From Fidelibacterota bacterium 46_43 (lineage in GTDB: Bacteria; Fidelibacterota; Fidelibacteria; Fidelibacterales; Fidelibacteraceae), in assembly GCA_001509335.1 (NCBI GenBank), contig LGGY01000133.1, forward strand, positions 1 to 22,688: a DNA stretch of 22,688 nt. Direction: 5' to 3'. The notes under the pieces were generated by a model, which was given only the letters and a program-made list of their open reading frames with translations, was not told the DNA's origin and made no database searches. Position numbers and translations under genes: made by a program. The first letter of the stretch is position 1, and the number at the start of each line of letters is the position of its first letter. Positions 16,047-22,688 of this stretch are shown here, one piece after another.

Positions 16047-18686
16047 ATGAAGTGTCGTAACATTCTGCCGATTGTATTCGGCTTGGCTCTCTCGCTTTTT
16101 GCCCAGGATGACGGACAGGCTCCCACTTTTGTTTCAGTTCCCCAAATTGGGAATATCACAGCCGGAAGCCCTATCGAGTTTGAAATTGTTATCACCGATG
16201 CATCCCCCATTGAATCGGTCCGGCTTTATTATAAAACAGGAGAAACCCGTGGATTTACATCCGTTGAAATGGAAAAAGATGTGAATTATATAGCGGAGAT
16301 TCCCGGTTTTGAAGTGATTGAAGGTGTGTTGGAGTACTATTTCTGGGCAAAGGATGCCTATAACAATCAGGCTTTCTATCCGGAAGGTGGAGAACGGAAT
16401 CCGGTGCGGATCAAAGTTGGCCGGTTTGAGTCGGAGATTGAACCAAAGCGTTTTTCCATTCAAATGCTCTATCCCGAGCCCAATGTCCAGACGGATGATG
16501 ATAAACCGACATTTGTCTTCCTTGTCCATGATCCGGATCATTTGCTGGATAAAAACACTTTACGGGTTGCTTTAAATACCATCGACGTCTCAGGTAAATT
16601 GATCCGGGATGGAGAGGTTATGACTTACATTCCAGAAAGACAACTTTCAGGCGGGTCACAGGAAGTGAGGATTCTTCTGGAAGATCAGGGGGGGAAACCC
16701 CTCTTTATGAAACGCTACCCCGTCAGTATTGGAAAAGGAAGTCCAGTTGCAGATCGTGGAGAACGATCGGTATGGCAGGATAAACTGAAAATCAATACGA
16801 ATGTAGGTCTCGATTCAGATTATGACATTTTCTACGGAAAAGAACAACCGGAAAACCGTCCCATGGATGTCCACAAAGCATCTGCAAGGGTCCGTTTGCG
16901 CTATGGCAAGATCCAATTGAATACATCAGCCCTCCTGAACGCCCATGTGATCGATGAAAAAGCCCATGATCTGAGTCTGCGCAGACAGCCATTAAACCGT
17001 TTACGTGTTGATTTCAGGTCTCCTCTCCTGGATGTGACTTTTGGTGATGCTTCACTGGAATTTACTGAGCTGACATTAAAAGGAACCCGGGTCCGGGGAT
17101 TGTCGGCCTGGTTCAAACTGGGATGGTGGCAAACAGCTTATGTTCAGGGGACAACCCGGCAGCTCATCAAACCTATCGTGGAAACACACCCCGATTCAAC
17201 TCACTGGCAAATGATGCGGAATATTACCGGCGATACACTCTTTGTGAATCATGATAAAGGTACGCCTGTCCGGGAGTTTATGGGACTTTCTACATCCATG
17301 GATTTTTATCGTCATTTCCGTTTAGGGGTTTCCGCCTTTAAATCTTACGACGATGTGAGTTCCCTCAATCTGGATTATGAACCCCTGGAGGATCACTACC
17401 TGTTTTTGGCGAACTCGGTCTTGGGACTGAATTCCGAGCTCCATTTTAACCATGATCGGACGGTTTTATCGGCGGAACTGGCAATATCCGCCACCAATGA
17501 TCTTAGAGCGGATGACTCTCTCCTGATTCATGAAGGCGGTCTGGATACAACCCTGCTGAATAATATCAATGATTTATTGGGCTATCCTCTGACGGATGAT
17601 ATCTTTCTGGGAAGCGCCCAGGGGATGGGACTTTCAATTCCCTTTCCGGATCTGGATGATTTTGATCCGGCTTCTTACCTGATTGATGATGTGGTCAAAA
17701 GGGGAACCTACCGGATAGCATTTCGTACACCCCTTGATTTAAAATGGCTCCAGTTTGACTTAAATTCTGAATATTTCAGGATCCCGGCTAATTTTGTCAC
17801 AATCGGCAATCCATCGTTGCAGACCGATATTATGGGTCTCCGGTCCGGTGCCAGGGTGCGTTTGATTAAAAATCAATTGTCTTTAACCGGCCGTTATGAA
17901 AATACTTTTGACAATGTTGCCGGAAACACCAAAAATCAAACCACCCATACTGAATCCATCGTGGGGGGGATCGGACTCAATTTTTATGGCTTTCCCATGG
18001 TGAATTATTCCATTCGGTTTATGAACCGACTGGGCGAGCCGTCTGAAGGATACGAGAATCCCGAAGAGCTCATCCTGAATGATAATATGACCATAACCCA
18101 TACGGTGAGTCCTTCCTATCAGTTTACGGCTTTTAAAACACAGTTCAATGTCAATGCCAGCTATATGTTAATGAATTACGAGGATGCAAATTCCACGGAT
18201 AACTATAACACAAATTATCTTACCCAGTCCCTGACAACTGCTTTAACAGCCGGTTTTGAATTTCCTCTTTCCATCACGCTGGGTGGGGGATTTTCAATAA
18301 CGGATCCTGAAGATGTCACTCAGGCCGGGACGCGTTTTATCATTCACAGCAGCCGGATCGGGTATAAATGGATGAATAACCGGCTGAACACATACATCGG
18401 ATATAGCATGGTAGATGGGTTTCGGGATAAAAACGGTTTGTTTGATCCCGGCGAATCCTATACAGATTCCAACGAGGACGGCCAGTATAATGAAGGTGAA
18501 CCCTTTCTTGATGAAATCCAGCTTGATAACAGTAAGTTTACCCTCAAAGCCGGCGCCGGCTACAAGATAATGAAAAATTTTACAATAGATGGAAATATGG
18601 ATTTAATTATGGTAAATGATGAAGTAGATACGGAAAAAGAGTATAACGAATTTCGGTTCAGAATGAAGTTGAAATATTGGTTCTAA
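16047..18686 (+). CDS. Predicted outer-membrane beta-barrel with N-terminal Ig-like domains
   Basis: This 879-residue protein has a signal peptide (MKCRNILPIVFGLALSLFAQ) and no lipobox. About residues 25-125 form an Ig-like domain (YYFWAKDAYNN), and about 140-235 a second beta domain (MLYPEPN, TDDDKPTFVFLVHD). From about residue 245 to the end, short amphipathic strands of alternating residues dominate and the protein ends in aromatic KYWF, the usual C-terminal signal of outer-membrane barrels. GDASLEFTELTLKGTRVRG near residue 330 resembles a turn motif of large barrels in FCB-group bacteria, from memory only. Residues 807-818 make an EF-hand-like calcium loop. Last in the operon, it could anchor or export the two upstream proteins. 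There is no TonB box or plug that I can recognise. A TonB-independent porin is the main alternative. Confidence 0.75.
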   Translation: MKCRNILPIVFGLALSLFAQDDGQAPTFVSVPQIGNITAGSPIEFEIVITDASPIESVRLYYKTGETRGFTSVEMEKDVNYIAEIPGFEVIEGVLEYYFWAKDAYNNQAFYPEGGERNPVRIKVGRFESEIEPKRFSIQMLYPEPNVQTDDDKPTFVFLVHDPDHLLDKNTLRVALNTIDVSGKLIRDGEVMTYIPERQLSGGSQEVRILLEDQGGKPLFMKRYPVSIGKGSPVADRGERSVWQDKLKINTNVGLDSDYDIFYGKEQPENRPMDVHKASARVRLRYGKIQLNTSALLNAHVIDEKAHDLSLRRQPLNRLRVDFRSPLLDVTFGDASLEFTELTLKGTRVRGLSAWFKLGWWQTAYVQGTTRQLIKPIVETHPDSTHWQMMRNITGDTLFVNHDKGTPVREFMGLSTSMDFYRHFRLGVSAFKSYDDVSSLNLDYEPLEDHYLFLANSVLGLNSELHFNHDRTVLSAELAISATNDLRADDSLLIHEGGLDTTLLNNINDLLGYPLTDDIFLGSAQGMGLSIPFPDLDDFDPASYLIDDVVKRGTYRIAFRTPLDLKWLQFDLNSEYFRIPANFVTIGNPSLQTDIMGLRSGARVRLIKNQLSLTGRYENTFDNVAGNTKNQTTHTESIVGGIGLNFYGFPMVNYSIRFMNRLGEPSEGYENPEELILNDNMTITHTVSPSYQFTAFKTQFNVNASYMLMNYEDANSTDNYNTNYLTQSLTTALTAGFEFPLSITLGGGFSITDPEDVTQAGTRFIIHSSRIGYKWMNNRLNTYIGYSMVDGFRDKNGLFDPGESYTDSNEDGQYNEGEPFLDEIQLDNSKFTLKAGAGYKIMKNFTIDGNMDLIMVNDEVDTEKEYNEFRFRMKLKYWF

Positions 18687-18699
18687 CGAATGATGAATA

Positions 18700-18720
18700 A
18701 AGAATTAAGAATGAAGAATC
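18700..18720. repeat. Three tandem copies of a 7-bp repeat (AAGAATN)
   Basis: AAGAATT, AAGAATG and AAGAATC follow each other without gaps and fill most of the 34-base spacer after the beta-barrel stop, ending just before a GTG that could be an alternative start of the next gene. Confidence 0.7.
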
Positions 18721-18738
18721 GTGTTTAGTGGAAGTGCG

Positions 18739-19455
18739 ATGAGAAGAGTTACCGATATGAGACCTTTGATTGGGGTGAATAGCAATTTTGAAATGAGAAA
18801 GAAGGCGCCCTGGATGACGGTACCCGGAAGGTATCTTGATGCCGTCTATGAAAATGGAGGAATTCCGGTAGTGATTCCTCCATTTGAAGATGAAAAACAC
18901 CTGAAATTCTATTTTGATTTTTTGGATGGATTTCTTTTTGTAGGTGGAGATGATTATGATCCTTCTCTTTATGGAGTGAACGTGTTACCCGAAATGGAAC
19001 TGGCTCACCCCCGGCGGACGTATCATGATCTGATGATGATGAAGCAGGTTTTAAAGCAGAAAAAACCTTTACTTGCCATCTGTGCCGGAGCACAAATGAT
19101 GAATATTGCCGCCGGTGGCCGGTTAATTCCACATCTTGAAACCGGAATGCGGCATACCGGTGAATTTTATCATCACATAACAGTCCGGAAAGGTTCTCTT
19201 CTTGAGGAGATTTTTTCTGAAACAACACTGGTTGTCAATTCTTACCATCATCAGGCGATGGATCCAAACTATGCAGGTCTGGGGCTGGATATCATTGCCT
19301 GGGCTCCGGATGGTATTCCGGAAGCCTTCTCCGTTCAGAGACGGCCCTTTCAGCTGGGTGTTCAATGGCATCCCGAGCGTATAGATGACTTACAGCATCG
19401 GGATTTACTTTTTTCAGCCTTCATTCGTGCAGCTGCCAATCCTGCCGAAACATAA
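18739..19455 (+). CDS. Class I glutamine amidotransferase-like hydrolase (peptidase C26, PuuD-like)
   Basis: This 238-residue cytoplasmic protein belongs to the gamma-glutamyl hydrolase group that includes PuuD (gamma-glutamyl-GABA hydrolase). The catalytic triad is intact: C115 in LAICAGAQMMN, then H211 and E213 in GVQWHPER. Other family marks are RPLIGVNSN at the start, GGIPVVIPP, GGDDYDPSLYG (oxyanion side) and VNSYHHQA. The start is uncertain: ATG 18739 has GGA six bases upstream, ATG 18757 has GAG eight bases upstream and begins right at the conserved RPLIG strand, and GTG 18721 is also in frame. The gene follows the surface operon by about 50 bases but has no evident link to it. No polyamine genes are nearby, so the substrate (gamma-glutamyl-GABA, another gamma-glutamyl amide, or a folate polyglutamate) is open. 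Confidence 0.88.
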   Translation: MRRVTDMRPLIGVNSNFEMRKKAPWMTVPGRYLDAVYENGGIPVVIPPFEDEKHLKFYFDFLDGFLFVGGDDYDPSLYGVNVLPEMELAHPRRTYHDLMMMKQVLKQKKPLLAICAGAQMMNIAAGGRLIPHLETGMRHTGEFYHHITVRKGSLLEEIFSETTLVVNSYHHQAMDPNYAGLGLDIIAWAPDGIPEAFSVQRRPFQLGVQWHPERIDDLQHRDLLFSAFIRAAANPAET

Positions 19456-19499
19456 TTCCTGCTATACCGTATGGAATATATAGATAGGTGAGTTTATAC

Positions 19500-19518
19500 A
19501 TCCGGAGATGATCCGGAT
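19500..19518 (+). terminator. Hairpin after the C26 hydrolase gene
   Basis: ATCCGG (19500-19505) pairs with CCGGAT (19513-19518) across a seven-base loop, followed by TCATTTTCAT. The T-tract is broken, so it is a weak intrinsic terminator at best. The rest of the 222-base spacer (19456-19677) is AT-rich and otherwise holds only a weak promoter candidate. Confidence 0.4.
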
Positions 19519-19596
19519 TCATTTTCATCTGTAAAAAAAGGGTTAAAAATTATCACCTTCATGCGATTCATAATTAAAAAAATATCAATAAAGAGC

Positions 19597-19626
19597 TTAA
19601 AAAAACAGAAAATAATTTTGTATATT
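19597..19626 (+). promoter_or_regulatory. Possible promoter of the pyruvate:ferredoxin oxidoreductase gene
   Basis: TTAAAA (19597-19602) and TATATT (19621-19626) are 18 bases apart in a very AT-rich stretch. The matches are poor enough that chance is likely; I looked for a Rex box here and found none. Confidence 0.25.
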
Positions 19627-19677
19627 TCGATGCTATGGAAGTGTTGAAATTAAAAAATATAAATAGGAGATATGCAG

Positions 19678-22600
19678 ATGAGCAAATTAAAAAAACAGAC
19701 GATTGATGGTAATTTTGCCGCTTCTCATGTCGCGTATGCCTTCAGTGATGTGGCTGCCATATATCCCATTACCCCTTCATCAAATATGGGTGAGTATGCC
19801 GATGCATGGGCATCCAAAGGACAAAAAAATCTTTTTGGTGAAGTTGTGGATGTTGTGGAAATGCAGAGTGAAGCCGGCGCCGCCGGAGCAGTTCACGGTT
19901 CTCTGTCTGCCGGGGCGTTTACAACGACTTTTACGGCTTCACAGGGACTCATGCTCATGTTGCCGAATATGCATAAAATAGCAGGAGAAATGCTTCCGAC
20001 GGTTTTTCATGTCAGTGCCCGTTCCCTGGCTGCTCAGTCTCTCTCCATTTTCGGAGATCACTCGGATGTAATGTCTGCCCGAAATACAGGTTTTGCCCTT
20101 GTAGCCGCATCATCTATTCAGGAAATCATGGATCTCGGTCTGGTTTCCCATCTGGCAACTCTCGAAGCAAAGGTCCCCTTCCTCAATTTCTTTGATGGAT
20201 TCCGGAATTCCCATGAAATCCAAAAGATTGAAATGATTGATTACGAGACGATGGGAGAACTTCTGGAGGATAGCGCAGAACATATCGAAGCATTCAGAAA
20301 AAGAGCCCTGAATCCGGAAGTTCCCATGGCTAAAGTTGGTGCCCAAAACCCGGATGTCTATTTTCAGGGTCGTGAAACCGTCAATAAATACTACCTGGCG
20401 ACGCCTGAAATTGTGCAGAAATATATGGATAAAGTGGCTGAGAAAATCGGTCGCCAATACCATCTCTTCGATTATTTCGGCGATCCCGAAGCAGAAAAGG
20501 TGATTGTAGCCATGGGCAGTGCCTGTGACACCATCGAAGAGACTATTAATAAACTCAATAAAAACGGTGAAAAACTTGGACTCGTGAAGGTTCGCCTTTA
20601 TCGCCCCTTTGCATCAGAAAAGTTTGCAGAAACAATTCCTGATTCTGTTAAAAAAATTGCTGTTTTGGATCGGACCAAAGAGCCGGGTTCCATTGGAGAA
20701 CCACTCTATCTGGATGTTGCAGCAGCATTGAAAGACCGGAAAGATATTGACATTATTGGTGGACGTTATGGACTTTCCAGCAAGGAATTTACACCATCCA
20801 TGGTAAAGGCAGTTTATGATCATCTGGATGGGAAAGCCTTCCATAGTTTTACCGTTGGAATTAGGGATGATGTGACCGGTCTTTCCATCCCGATTAAAGA
20901 ACACATCAATACCGTTCCCGAAGGTACGATTTCCTGTAAATTCTGGGGACTGGGTTCGGATGGGACGGTCGGTGCCAATAAGAATTCCATCAAGATTATC
21001 GGGGACAATACGGATATGTATGCCCAGGGATATTTTCAATACGATTCGAAAAAATCCGGTGGGATTACCCGTAGTCATCTCCGCTTCGGAAAAGATAAAA
21101 TTCAATCCGAATACCTGGTAGAAAATGCCGATTTTATTGCTTGCCATAATCAGGCCTTTATCGGTCGTTATGATATCCTTCAGGGCATAAAGGAAAACGG
21201 TGTATTTCTGCTGAATTCCAACTGGAAAGACGAAGAAGTCTTTGAAAATCTTACGGAAGATATGCAGAAAACTATCATTGAGAAGAATATCAGTCTTTAC
21301 AATATCGATGCTTTGAAAATTGCTCAGGAAGTGGGACTTGGATCCCGGATCAATACAGTGATGATGGCTGCCTTTTTCATTATTTCCAAGGTTCTTCCCC
21401 GGGAAGATGCCATTCAAATGATCAAGAAAGCCATCGAAAAGACTTACATGAGTAAGGGCAAAGATGTGGTCGAAATGAACTGGAAAGCTGTGGACAGAAC
21501 CGACAAAGCTTTGAAACAGGTCAAAGTTCCTGAAAATATTACAAAGAGTGCACGTGTTAGTGACTTGGTTCCCAAAGATGCTGATGATTTTACGAAGAAC
21601 GTGATTGAACGGATCATGCGGGAAAAGGGAGATGAGATTCCTGTAAGCCAAATGCCCTATGATGGACAAATTCCCACCGGTACCACGGCACTTGAAAAAC
21701 GGGGTGTTGCGCCTCAGGTCCCCCATTGGGAAGCTGAAAAATGTATTCAGTGTAACCTGTGTTCTTACGCCTGCCCCCATGCAGCTATCCGGGCCAAGCT
21801 CATTGATCCGGCTGAATTGGAAAACGCTCCTGAATCATTCAATGTATTGGATGTGAAAGGCAGGGACAGTCAGTATAAATATAAAATCCAGGTGTACATT
21901 GATGACTGTGTAGGTTGTGGTGTTTGTATCAATGAATGTTCTACCGCCGCCCTGACATTTTCACCTATCGAAAAAGAACGGGAAGCGGGAGAACGTATTA
22001 ATGCTGACTTTTTCAACACATTGCCCAATGATGTACTGGGTAGCAATCGTGAAAATTCCGTCAAAGGAAGCCAGTTCAAGCAGCCCTTGTTTGAATTCTC
22101 CGGTGCCTGTGCCGGATGTGGTGAAACACCTTACATTAAACTGGTCACACAGCTTTTCGGTGACCGGATGATCATTGCCAATGCCACAGGATGTTCATCT
22201 ATTTACGGCGGGACATTCCCCACGATTCCCTACACAAAAAACAAGGACGGCCATGGACCGGCCTGGGCAAATTCACTCTTTGAGGATAATGCCGAATATG
22301 GTTTTGGGATGCGTCTGGCTGTGGATGCCAACCGTAAGCAATTAAAGAGCAATGTACAGAAACTTTTGGATAGTGGTGTCGATGGTGAATTGGGCGAAGC
22401 CCTGAAGACCGCAGTGGAAAACTGGACATCCGTGGATCAGGAAGCCAAAGCCAACGCACGGAAAATCAAAGAATTGTTACCCGATTATCTGGAAAAGGTT
22501 CCTTCTGAACTGAAATCTGTCGCCCAAAAAGTCTATGATCTGAGAAATTATTTCGTGGATAAATCCATCTGGTCTTTCGGTGGTGACGGGTGGGCTTATG

Positions 22601-22688
22601 ATATTGGATTCGGTGGCCTGGACCATGTCCTCGCATCGGGTAAGAATATCAATATTCTTGTGTTGGATACAGAGGTCTATTCCAATAC
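19678..22688 (+). CDS. nifJ: Pyruvate:ferredoxin (flavodoxin) oxidoreductase, 3' end cut off by the window
   Basis: This enzyme oxidatively decarboxylates pyruvate to acetyl-CoA and CO2, reducing ferredoxin; it is cytoplasmic, oxygen-sensitive and typical of anaerobes. The frame is open to the last base: 1003 codons of the usual 1170-1200. Seen in order: domain I with YPITPSS and VVEMQSEAGAAG, then SARSLAAQSLSIFGDHSDV; a VRLYRPF domain; the gamma-type domain; a two-cluster ferredoxin domain with CxxCxxCxxxC at C689-C699 and C744-C754; then C811 and C814 (CAGCGE) and C839 (ATGCSS) for the proximal cluster, and GGDGWAYDIGFGG for thiamine diphosphate. Only the last part of the thiamine domain, with the fourth proximal cysteine, is missing. 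AGGAG lies eight bases before ATG 19678, ruling out the ATG at 19672. The long AT-rich leader suggests its own promoter. Confidence 0.96.
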   Translation, partial: MSKLKKQTIDGNFAASHVAYAFSDVAAIYPITPSSNMGEYADAWASKGQKNLFGEVVDVVEMQSEAGAAGAVHGSLSAGAFTTTFTASQGLMLMLPNMHKIAGEMLPTVFHVSARSLAAQSLSIFGDHSDVMSARNTGFALVAASSIQEIMDLGLVSHLATLEAKVPFLNFFDGFRNSHEIQKIEMIDYETMGELLEDSAEHIEAFRKRALNPEVPMAKVGAQNPDVYFQGRETVNKYYLATPEIVQKYMDKVAEKIGRQYHLFDYFGDPEAEKVIVAMGSACDTIEETINKLNKNGEKLGLVKVRLYRPFASEKFAETIPDSVKKIAVLDRTKEPGSIGEPLYLDVAAALKDRKDIDIIGGRYGLSSKEFTPSMVKAVYDHLDGKAFHSFTVGIRDDVTGLSIPIKEHINTVPEGTISCKFWGLGSDGTVGANKNSIKIIGDNTDMYAQGYFQYDSKKSGGITRSHLRFGKDKIQSEYLVENADFIACHNQAFIGRYDILQGIKENGVFLLNSNWKDEEVFENLTEDMQKTIIEKNISLYNIDALKIAQEVGLGSRINTVMMAAFFIISKVLPREDAIQMIKKAIEKTYMSKGKDVVEMNWKAVDRTDKALKQVKVPENITKSARVSDLVPKDADDFTKNVIERIMREKGDEIPVSQMPYDGQIPTGTTALEKRGVAPQVPHWEAEKCIQCNLCSYACPHAAIRAKLIDPAELENAPESFNVLDVKGRDSQYKYKIQVYIDDCVGCGVCINECSTAALTFSPIEKEREAGERINADFFNTLPNDVLGSNRENSVKGSQFKQPLFEFSGACAGCGETPYIKLVTQLFGDRMIIANATGCSSIYGGTFPTIPYTKNKDGHGPAWANSLFEDNAEYGFGMRLAVDANRKQLKSNVQKLLDSGVDGELGEALKTAVENWTSVDQEAKANARKIKELLPDYLEKVPSELKSVAQKVYDLRNYFVDKSIWSFGGDGWAYDIGFGGLDHVLASGKNINILVLDTEVYSN

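Noticed and set aside
19456..19677. Rex box in front of nifJ
   Set aside because: I searched both strands for paired TTGTGA/TCACAA-like halves; only an isolated TATCACC-like half is present, with no partner at the right distance.
20614..21780. 388-codon open frame on the minus strand
   Set aside because: It lies wholly inside nifJ, which is unmistakable on the plus strand; the antisense protein shows no recognisable domain and is a codon-bias shadow.

Overview
The window carries 13 protein-coding genes, and no gene-free gap in it exceeds 300 bases. I saw no rRNA, tRNA, CRISPR array, transposase or phage gene. The protein set suggests a Gram-negative anaerobe. Pyruvate:ferredoxin oxidoreductase and the NADH sensor Rex point to fermentative or anaerobic redox metabolism. 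A lipoprotein and a predicted outer-membrane beta-barrel imply two membranes. Rex together with large exported Ig/FN3-type proteins and a FecR-domain protein outside a sigma/anti-sigma pair fits the FCB side of the tree (Marinimicrobia, Cloacimonadota or Calditrichota-like lineages) better than Proteobacteria. That placement is an inference from gene content only.

Layout. Bases 1-1002: 3' part of nadA (quinolinate synthase). 1006-2403, minus strand: soluble double-PAS histidine kinase, convergent with nadA. 2495-3889: beta-CASP metallo-beta-lactamase nuclease, divergent from the kinase across a short AT-rich region with a perfect inverted repeat. 3915-4913, minus strand: RCK-gated potassium channel with an apparent internal start for a free RCK subunit. 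5048-5704: rex, behind a good sigma70-type promoter whose start region overlaps a Rex-box-like palindrome. 5779-6267: unknown lipoprotein, ending in a bidirectional terminator shared with a minus-strand class I aminotransferase (6309-7505).

Bases 7755-10066: a two-gene, translationally coupled unit. The first gene fuses an excisionase-type DNA-binding domain to a PTS EIIA domain. The second is a CPA2-type cation/proton antiporter with a C-terminal CBS pair. Upstream lie phased A-tracts.

Bases 10211-18686: a tightly packed three-gene export operon behind a strong-looking promoter. It encodes a 1553-residue secreted protein built of fibronectin-III-like modules, an exported FecR-domain protein with an Ig-like domain, and an Ig-plus-beta-barrel outer-membrane protein with an EF-hand-like loop. 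This is the best candidate in the window for an undescribed surface system. It is followed by a class I glutamine-amidotransferase-like (C26) hydrolase (18739-19455) and by the first 1003 codons of pyruvate:ferredoxin oxidoreductase (19678 to the window end).

Three themes recur: NAD(H)/redox (nadA, rex, PFOR), control of cation flux (RCK channel, EIIA-linked CBS antiporter), and cell-surface architecture (the 10.2-18.7 kb operon). All functional links between genes are inferences from proximity.
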